Origin: Nitrospira sp.
GTDB taxonomy: Bacteria > Nitrospirota > Nitrospiria > Nitrospirales > Nitrospiraceae
Assembly: GCA_019636835.1 (NCBI GenBank)
Contig: JAHBWU010000035.1
Coordinates: 1 to 38,870 of the forward strand
Length of the DNA stretch: 38,870 bases
Direction: 5' to 3'
A program made the translations under genes and the position numbers. Below, piece by piece: positions 33,826 through 38,870 of this stretch (position 1 is the first letter of the stretch; each line of letters starts with the position of its first letter). The notes below the pieces were generated by a model that was not told where the DNA came from, searched no databases, and worked only from the letters and a program-made list of their open reading frames with translations.

Positions 33826-34359
33826 TCAGCGATCCGAGTGAGGAGCTACGGTGGAGAACCGTTGGATCTGCTCGGCTAAAGTATCGGCGACCAACTCGAG
33901 ATCAAAGGGCCAAGCATAACGGAGTGCCACACCAGGATGTTTCGATCGGAGATGGTCGAGGATGTCCGGTATCTCGATTTCCGAATGAGAACCTCCAGGA
34001 GTAAACATGGTGGTTGCCACAGTGATCTCAGTGGCCCCTTGTCCAATGAGGTGTTCCACCGCCTCTTCCAAGGTTGGAGCACAGAACTCGTTGTAGGCTA
34101 GTCCGAACAAGATGCCGTTGAGTTGCAGCTGTAATCGTGCCGCGACGGCTTGAAGGCCGGATTGGTAAGGATCGGTCGATGGCGTCCTTGGCCAACGTCG
34201 GATCTTCATATCCAATTCGATCTCCTCAGCGGACGGCGGTTGTTTGGCTGCGCGGCGCTGGGCTTCCAGCCGCTTCAGCCTTGTCACCAGATCTTGCGGA
34301 TAGTCCGTAGGGATTCCGCCATGTCCCACCAGAATGACTCCTTGCTTCCCTGTCGCCAT
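33826..34359 (-). CDS. CbiX/SirB-like chelatase family protein
   Basis: A 177-residue protein of the CbiX type, which inserts cobalt or iron into sirohydrochlorin or related tetrapyrroles. The N-terminal LVGHGG motif supplies one metal-site histidine, and TMFTPGGSHSEIEIPDIL supplies the second. YNEFCAPTLEEAVEHL is typical. It has a long basic linker (about 25-60) not seen in the shortest homologues. AGGAGGGG precedes the ATG. The end of the DUF523-DUF1722 gene overlaps its first 134 bases in another frame. Cobalamin, siroheme and heme d1 pathways are all possible homes; the role is not resolved. Confidence 0.8.
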   Translation of the reverse strand: MATGKQGVILVGHGGIPTDYPQDLVTRLKRLEAQRRAAKQPPSAEEIELDMKIRRWPRTPSTDPYQSGLQAVAARLQLQLNGILFGLAYNEFCAPTLEEAVEHLIGQGATEITVATTMFTPGGSHSEIEIPDILDHLRSKHPGVALRYAWPFDLELVADTLAEQIQRFSTVAPHSDR

Positions 34360-35222
34360 GAACCCCTCCTACACGTGGTTTCAGTTCTTTCGGATGCGGA
34401 TTGAGGTACACTTGATCGCGAATATAGTCGACATCGAACACGCGGATGTAGTGCGTGATCAGCGTCAGTGGAACGATCAAGGGAGTGGACCCTCGATGGT
34501 AGTCGTCGATCACGTCTAACAGCTCGGCCTTTTCGAGTGTCCTTAATCGAGTCTTGAAGTAGCCCATAATGTGATGCAGCACGTTCACGTGCTTGCGGAC
34601 CGTCGCCTTCAGGGCTAAAGTGTTCATGAAGAGTTCACCGTACTTCCCCGTCAATTCCTTGAGTTGATAACGATCCGCTTGACCGACCAGCCGGCCCATC
34701 GCTTCATAATGCTGTTGGCTGTGGGACAAAAGGAGATACTTGTGAATGGTGTGGAAGCCTATCAGAGCCTGCCTGGTGACCCCTTCTTGCATCAGATCTT
34801 GAAAACGACGGTAGGAAAACACCCGCTCGATGAAGTTCTCTCTTTGTACCGAGTCGTGGAGCCGGCCTTCATCCTCGACGGGAATCAGAGGAAACTTCTC
34901 TATAAAGGCATGCGCAAAGATTCCTGATCTGCTGTGACTCGGCATGCTTTTTTCGGTATACACGCGCACCCGCTCGATCCCGCAGCTGGGCGACCCCTTC
35001 TTGAAGACGAACCCCGAGAGGTTCAGTTTGTCGAGCGACTCGAGACGCTCTTCAATCATAGTCTCCATCGCTTCGGTGTGATCGTGCTTGCTCGTGACGG
35101 TCATCAGCCGAGGACGCCGGGGATTCCCGACCAATTGCAGAGCTTCACGCGGGGTGCCCAGTCCAGCTTCGACCTCAGGGCAAACCGGTACCCACTCCAC
35201 GTAGCGGCCCAGTACATCGGTT
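34226..35222 (-). pseudogene. 3' part of a DUF523-DUF1722 (YbgA-like) gene, cut by an IS
   Basis: Downstream remnant of an interrupted gene. It starts within the DUF523 domain (EWVPVCPEVEAGLGTPREAL, then the SPSCG cysteine) and carries the whole DUF1722 region (about QRENFIERVFSYRRF through VYLNPHPKEL). Deleting the IS and one copy of the target duplication joins it in frame with the upstream fragment: ...GGHKRDHF then LTDVLGRYVEWVPV. The last 50 residues after NPHPKEL, rich in Arg, Gly and Ser, overlap the chelatase gene and look non-native. A GTG near 35200 could in principle allow translation of this fragment, without the first cysteine motif. Confidence 0.88.
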
Positions 35223-35230
35223 AAAAAATG
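35223..35230. repeat. Left target-site duplication of the IS
   Basis: AAAAAATG directly abuts the left end of the IS and is repeated exactly at 36540-36547. Eight bases is the size known for the ISL3 family. Confidence 0.93.
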
Positions 35231-35254
35231 GGCTCTTCAGGAAATGGTGTGGGT
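35231..35254. repeat. Left inverted repeat of the IS
   Basis: The 24-bp end begins GGCTCTTC and ends GTGTGGGT. It matches the reverse complement of the right end at 19 of 24 positions, with the outer eight and inner eight bases identical. Confidence 0.92.
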
Positions 35255-35305
35255 CACTGACTCCTCTTGCGCTATGCTCGGCACTTCGAAAGGAGGTGCC
35301 GAGCG

Positions 35306-36526
35306 ATGCGGGACTTCGAACTCTATCAAGCCGTGCTGGGGCTGCGGGCTCCCTGGACCGTCGTCAACGTGGAGCTGGACGTGAACAGGCAGCAGGTCAC
35401 TGTCACCGTGGAAGCCGGACTGGGGCCGCACCCTTGTCCTGAGTGTCAGGAGACCGTCCCGGGCTACGATCGGAAACGCCGACGCTGGCGGCATCTGGAC
35501 ACCTGCCAATTTACGACCTGGATCCAGGCCGAGGTGCCGCGAGTGCGTTGCCCGACCCATGGGGTCAAACAGATCACGGTCCCGTGGGCCGAGCCGGGGA
35601 GCCAGTTCACCGCCTGGTTCGAACGTCTGGCCATCGACCTGCTCCGGGAGTGCTCGGTCACCGGGGCCGCCGGGCTGCTGCGCCTCACCTGGGATGAGGC
35701 TTGGGGGATCAAGGACCGGGCCGTCGCCCGGGGGCTGAGTCGCCGAACTCAAGACGTGGTCCCTCACCTGGGCGTCGATGAGAAAGCCATCGCGAAGCGG
35801 CATCGGTATCTGACGGTGGTGGCCGATCTGGAGCAGAGCCGGGTGCTCTATCTGGCGGAGGACCGGACGCAGGAGAGTCTGGAGAGCTTCTGGGCGACGC
35901 TGACGCCCCAGCAACGTGAGGGCATCGAGGCCATCGCCATGGACATGTGGGAGCCGTACATCCAGTCGACGCGCGCTTCTCTGGAGGACGCCGACGGCAA
36001 GATCGTCTTCGACAAGTTCCATGTCGCCAAGCACCTCCATGACGCCGTCGACCACGTCCGTCGCGCCGAGCACCGCGCGTTGAAGCAGGCGGAGGACACG
36101 CGGCTCACGGGCACGAAGTATCTCTGGCTCATGCGCCCTAAGGAGATGACCTCCGACCAGCGGGCCACGTTCCGCACGCTGCAGCACACGGACCTCAAGG
36201 TGGCGCGAGCCTGGGCACTCAAAGAGCGCTTCCGCCAATTCTGGGACTATACCTACTGTGGCGCGGCCAAAAAGTTCTTCGACCGCTGGTTCTGGCGCGC
36301 CACCCATAGTCGACTGGCTCCGATGGCGAAGGTGGCGAAGCTCATCCAACGCCACCTCCCCAACGTGCTCACCTATCTGCAGCATGGCATCACCAATGCG
36401 GGAGTCGAAGCCCTCAACGCGACAATCCAATGGGTCAAGAAAACGGCCCGCGGCTTCCGCAACGTCGAGCATTTCAAGACTGCAATCTATTTCCAGTGTG
36501 GAGGACTCGATCTCTACCCACACTAA
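35306..36526 (+). CDS. ISL3-family transposase
   Basis: A 406-residue DDE transposase. The N-terminal zinc-finger-like region has HPCPECQE and RVRCPTHGV. Conserved catalytic-core segments are visible: HLGVDEKAIAKRHRY (first Asp), AIAMDMWEPYIQS (second Asp) and the TNAGVEALNATIQWVKKTARGFRN segment near the C-terminus (Glu). The ATG at 35306 follows an excellent AAAGGAGGTG box and is preferred to the upstream in-frame start at 35267. The stop codon lies inside the right inverted repeat. No frameshift or internal stop is seen. Confidence 0.95.
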   Translation: MRDFELYQAVLGLRAPWTVVNVELDVNRQQVTVTVEAGLGPHPCPECQETVPGYDRKRRRWRHLDTCQFTTWIQAEVPRVRCPTHGVKQITVPWAEPGSQFTAWFERLAIDLLRECSVTGAAGLLRLTWDEAWGIKDRAVARGLSRRTQDVVPHLGVDEKAIAKRHRYLTVVADLEQSRVLYLAEDRTQESLESFWATLTPQQREGIEAIAMDMWEPYIQSTRASLEDADGKIVFDKFHVAKHLHDAVDHVRRAEHRALKQAEDTRLTGTKYLWLMRPKEMTSDQRATFRTLQHTDLKVARAWALKERFRQFWDYTYCGAAKKFFDRWFWRATHSRLAPMAKVAKLIQRHLPNVLTYLQHGITNAGVEALNATIQWVKKTARGFRNVEHFKTAIYFQCGGLDLYPH

Positions 36527-36539
36527 AACCGGAAGAGCC
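36516..36539. repeat. Right inverted repeat of the IS
   Basis: The 24-bp right end finishes in GAAGAGCC, the complement of the left GGCTCTTC, and includes the transposase stop codon. Confidence 0.92.
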
Positions 36540-36547
36540 AAAAAATG
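36540..36547. repeat. Right target-site duplication of the IS
   Basis: AAAAAATG, identical to the eight bases at the left end. It is also the coding sequence (minus strand) for the D-H-F junction residues of the interrupted gene. Confidence 0.93.
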
Positions 36548-36631
36548 ATCGCGCTTGTGTCCTCCATCGAAACGAACTTTGTCACCGAGGAGACACCTGC
36601 TGATGCCCAGGCGGATCGGGGAAGCCGTCAT
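36540..36631 (-). pseudogene. 5' part of the interrupted DUF523-DUF1722 gene
   Basis: The ATG at 36631 follows AGGTGACG and opens a frame reading MTASPIRLGISRC, then LLGDKVRFDGGHKRDHF, the typical first 30 residues of DUF523 with its conserved cysteine and GGHKRD motif. The frame then runs into the IS, where it would continue through unrelated sequence. It is the start of the same gene whose remainder lies at 34226-35222. The intact gene would have encoded about 360 residues. Without the IS the fusion is exact, with no other lesion at the joint. Confidence 0.88.
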
Positions 36632-36772
36632 CTCGTCACCTGAGACTTGCCCGGTTCTAAGTATTCCTGACGTGCCTGCCGATGATCCACGGTAGGAGAA
36701 GGATAATCGATTCCGATATGACAACCATACCGGTCCTGTTCATCCGAGGACATAAGGTGTGGCTCATGAATC

Positions 36773-37711
36773 CTATTTGCGAGTGCCCTGACGAGTCGTT
36801 CCGATCAGGATAGCTTGCAGCGCGGGCTCCAACGTTGGATAGTGAAACGTATAGCCTTCCGCCATTGCTTTCGCAGGAATCACGCGCTGGCCGGTTGTCA
36901 TCAATGTCCCTAACTCACCAAGTAGAACGTTCAGGGCAAACTCTGGAACGGGAAGCCAGGATGGTCTGTGAATCACCCGCCCAAGCACCTCACAGAATAT
37001 CTTCATCGTCACAGGCTCTGGGGCCACGGCATTGATCGGACCGGAAACGGTCGTCGTAGTGAGAGCCCATTGGATCAGACCGATGTGATCACGCCGGTGG
37101 ATCCATGAGACCCACTGGCTTCCCGGCATGATCGGACCACCTGCAAATAATCGAAAGGGCAACAGCATCTTGGGCAAGGCCCCACCGTCTTGTTCGAGTA
37201 CCATCCCGGTTCGCAAGATGACGACGCGTGCACCGTAGTCTGCAGCCCGAAGAGCCTCTGCTTCCCATGCGCGGCATAGATCGGCCAAGAACCCCTGACC
37301 GCGCGCCGCCCCCTCGTCAAGACAACGATCGTCGCTGATGCCGTAATAACCGATGCCGGATGCGCTGATGAACGTTATTGGTTTGGAAGAAGAGCGGGAC
37401 AGGGCCTTGACGAGTAAGCGGGTGGTGAGCACCCGACTGTCAGTAATGAGTTGTTTTCGCACATCTGTCCAGCGTGCATCTGCGATGGGGGCACCGGCGA
37501 GGTTAATGATTGCATCGGCTCCTTCCAGTCGCTGCTCCCAGGGGCCCGTGTCTCGGGCGTTCCATTCTGTCGAGTTCACATGCACATCAGGCCGGTGAAG
37601 AACCTGTCCCATATGTCTCGTCAGAACGGTGACTGTGTGGCCTCCCTGGAGGAGCGCGGCGCATAACGCCCGTCCGACAAATCCTGTGCCTCCGGTCACC
37701 ACGATGTTCAT
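36773..37711 (-). CDS. TIGR01777-family SDR epimerase-like protein
   Basis: A 312-residue NAD(P)-binding protein of the extended short-chain dehydrogenase superfamily. The dinucleotide-binding motif VVTGGTGFVG opens the protein. The family pattern NLAGAPIADARWT, the active-site-like SASGIGYYG and the C-terminal domain (VPEFALNVLLGELG...) identify the YfcH/TIGR01777 group, whose substrate is unknown. The ATG at 37711 has AGGAGA seven bases upstream; the in-frame ATG at 37717 is too close to that box and a GTG at 37741 is less likely. It is separated from the interrupted gene by about 140 bases. Confidence 0.9.
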   Translation of the reverse strand: MNIVVTGGTGFVGRALCAALLQGGHTVTVLTRHMGQVLHRPDVHVNSTEWNARDTGPWEQRLEGADAIINLAGAPIADARWTDVRKQLITDSRVLTTRLLVKALSRSSSKPITFISASGIGYYGISDDRCLDEGAARGQGFLADLCRAWEAEALRAADYGARVVILRTGMVLEQDGGALPKMLLPFRLFAGGPIMPGSQWVSWIHRRDHIGLIQWALTTTTVSGPINAVAPEPVTMKIFCEVLGRVIHRPSWLPVPEFALNVLLGELGTLMTTGQRVIPAKAMAEGYTFHYPTLEPALQAILIGTTRQGTRK

Positions 37712-37852
37712 AGGCATATCTCCTGACAGAGCTACAGTCACGCATAGTCCATCATGGGTATGTGTTCGGTCTCTATCTTAACGATAATAGTCGGACGAGG
37801 GGGTGCCTGGGAGCGTACATCTCGCTGAGGCGGTAGCCCTTAACAAAGCTGG

Positions 37853-38425
37853 TCATTCCTCATCCGGCTTGATCGGTCCACGAACGCACCAGACTGGATA
37901 CGTGTATATTTTGATGAAGCTCAGTACGTTGCCGAGGAATGCGTCCACGTACCGCGCATACGATGGTTGATTGGCTTCCGGGACGACCGTCCAATAGGCT
38001 GTTGGCTGGATGTTCACGAATGGATGCCCCGGCGGGATATTCGGGATAGGGGAGTCTACTGCTGGACCAACGAGACTGCGCATTTCGGCAGGTGCCGGTA
38101 GGCGCCAGCCTTTTTGACCGCCGGTCGTTCGGGTAACACATGTGGAACGGGCTTCGTTCCATGTCACGGCCGTCGGCGTCGGGGAGAGCTCCCAGATGAG
38201 ACTTGTATCTTTATCGAGGACCGCGTGGTTGTTGAAGTCGGGTAAAATCACGAACCGCTCGGACGCTGGATGCGCCTGTTGCCAATTCTTGATGATGGTG
38301 GCGATCACCTCTTCTCTGCCCTGTGTCTGAGGCGTCATCTGCGTGTATGCCAGCAGGGAAAATGCACCTATTGCGACTATGGTTACAACGATTCCTCGCG
38401 GGCTTGCCCATCCAGGTGGCCTCAT
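37853..38425 (-). CDS. Membrane-anchored DUF1566 (Lcl-like) domain protein
   Basis: A 190-residue protein with one N-terminal membrane helix (GIVVTIVAIGAFSLLAY) that could be an uncleaved anchor or signal. The exported part has the DUF1566 pattern: VLDKDTSLIWE, then WNEARSTC, GWRLPAPAEMRSLV, AYWTVV and the terminal PVWCVRG. These domains are lectin-like modules of unknown ligand; the two conserved cysteines may be disulfide-bonded. The ATG at 38425 has GGGAG five bases upstream and is chosen over an in-frame TTG at 38440. It is divergent from amoC. Confidence 0.8.
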   Translation of the reverse strand: MRPPGWASPRGIVVTIVAIGAFSLLAYTQMTPQTQGREEVIATIIKNWQQAHPASERFVILPDFNNHAVLDKDTSLIWELSPTPTAVTWNEARSTCVTRTTGGQKGWRLPAPAEMRSLVGPAVDSPIPNIPPGHPFVNIQPTAYWTVVPEANQPSYARYVDAFLGNVLSFIKIYTYPVWCVRGPIKPDEE

Positions 38426-38747
38426 GCTGCTCCCGATCAAAAAAGCATCCTACGCCGCGAGAGGCAAAAGGATCAATGTTCCCGAGACGGACTTGCTGGG
38501 GCAGGTGAAAACATAGAGATTTGCTAAAAAGTAATGAGAAACGATCAGAATGGATTATTGTAACCTACTGAAAGCACAGCGGTTAGTTGCCTGCGAGTGG
38601 ATAAATTATCGGTTGGCATTGGCATATCGATTTGAGGTAGTATCACCGGTAAGCTCGCTAAATGGTTATAAGGTGGAGGCTTAGGTGTCAGATTAACAAG
38701 ACTGAAAGGCGAGAGATTTTTCAATAAGCCAAAAGGGAGGTCACACT
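38426..38747. other. Divergent intergenic region between the DUF1566 gene and amoC
   Basis: A 322-base stretch with no gene that I can support. Toward amoC it contains a tandem hexamer TTGGCATTGGCA (38613-38624), a TAGTAT at 38638-38643, an extended -10-like TGGTTATAA (38663-38671), and a strong GGGAGG ribosome binding site (38735-38740) seven bases before the amoC ATG. None of the plus-strand promoter candidates has a good -35/-10 pair. On the minus strand there is a better promoter for the DUF1566 gene. A long amoC leader is likely whichever start is used. Confidence 0.6.
38447..38476 (-). promoter_or_regulatory. Candidate promoter of the DUF1566 gene
   Basis: On the minus strand TTGATC (38471-38476) and TAGGAT (38447-38452) are separated by 18 bases, a reasonable sigma70 match, with a start near 38440 and a very short leader before the ATG at 38425. 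Confidence 0.35.
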
Positions 38748-38870
38748 ATGGCAAGCGATCGAGGGTATGACATCTCGCAGTGGTACGATTCGAAGCCGGT
38801 GAAGCTCGGCTGGTTGGCGATCTTGGGGATCGGGGTGTTCTGGGTACTGTACCAGCGGGCGTTTGGGTAT
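38748..38870 (+). CDS. amoC: Ammonia/methane monooxygenase subunit C, 5' end (truncated by the window)
   Basis: Only 41 residues are visible. They fit the N-terminus of AmoC: GYDISQWYDSKPVKLG leads into the first membrane helix and FWVLYQRAFGY, just where AmoC proteins have Y-D-x-S-x-W-[FY]-D-[AS]-K and then [FW]-x-x-[YF]-Q-R-x-F-x-Y before the SHGxDS motif. AmoC is a membrane subunit of ammonia monooxygenase, which oxidises ammonia to hydroxylamine. A strong GGGAGG box precedes the ATG. Whether amoA and amoB follow, or whether this is one of the stand-alone amoC copies found in nitrifiers, cannot be seen. PmoC or a related subunit is possible but less likely in this genomic setting. Confidence 0.85.
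   Translation, partial: MASDRGYDISQWYDSKPVKLGWLAILGIGVFWVLYQRAFGY

Larger units (their letters stand above)
35231..36539 (+). mobile_element. Complete ISL3-family insertion sequence, 1309 bp
   Basis: The element has one transposase gene, 24-bp imperfect inverted repeats and a perfect 8-bp target duplication, so it looks intact and fairly recent. It sits inside the DUF523-DUF1722 gene with its transposase opposite in direction to the host gene. Its short terminal GGCTCTTC motif is like other ISL3 members. All expected parts are present, so it may still be mobile. Confidence 0.95.

Noticed and set aside
35237..36724. A 495-residue minus-strand frame spanning the IS and its right flank
   Set aside because: It is antisense to a well-supported transposase. 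Only its first part outside the IS is real, being the 5' end of the interrupted DUF523 gene; the rest is low-complexity shadow sequence.
1..38870. CRISPR arrays, phage genes or rRNA
   Set aside because: I saw no regularly spaced repeats, no phage structural or integrase genes, and no rRNA-like sequence.

Overview
The window looks like a piece of a comammox (complete ammonia-oxidising) Nitrospira chromosome. The last 123 bases open a gene whose 41 visible residues match the N-terminus of AmoC, the ammonia/methane monooxygenase subunit C. The middle of the window holds a complex I cluster with two NuoM-type subunits, a form reported from Nitrospira. The abundance of multi-PAS sensor kinases and receivers also fits. 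The assignment rests on recalled family knowledge; no search was run.

Layout. 57-140: tRNA-Leu(GAG) behind a perfect -10 box. 368-9402: two sensory modules, a giant soluble kinase with about 13 PAS domains plus a NarL-type regulator, then a membrane-anchored hybrid kinase plus a single-domain receiver. 9450-13889: a small membrane protein, a PriA homologue that has lost its ATPase motifs, and a secreted OmpA-family protein with a clear promoter. 14064-14324: a small basic hypothetical protein. 14451-28290: nuoA-B-C-D-G-I-J-K-L-M-M2-N, all on the plus strand, without nuoE, nuoF or nuoH. nuoG is broken near its 3' end by an apparent one-base frameshift. 28402-33140: a CHASE3 kinase, an Rcp1-like receiver, a hybrid kinase with a pseudo-receiver, a phosphodiester-glycosidase-like protein and a small lipoprotein, nearly all overlapping or touching. 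33175-36631, minus strand: pyrE, a CbiX-like chelatase and a DUF523-DUF1722 gene cut in two by a complete 1309-bp ISL3-family insertion sequence. The IS has 24-bp imperfect inverted repeats and a perfect 8-bp target duplication. 36773-38425, minus strand: a TIGR01777-type SDR protein and a membrane-anchored DUF1566 protein. 38748-end: partial amoC.

How it fits together. AmoC would supply the ammonia-oxidising entry point. The complex I cluster lacks the NADH-binding subunits, so it may use another electron carrier; reverse electron flow from quinol to ferredoxin for the reductive TCA cycle is an inference. The kinase cassettes flanking it are probable environmental or redox sensors, with ligands that cannot be read from sequence. 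The most unusual items are the interrupted DUF523-DUF1722 gene, the catalytically degenerate PriA, the split nuoG, and a second NuoM lacking a conserved proton-path lysine.
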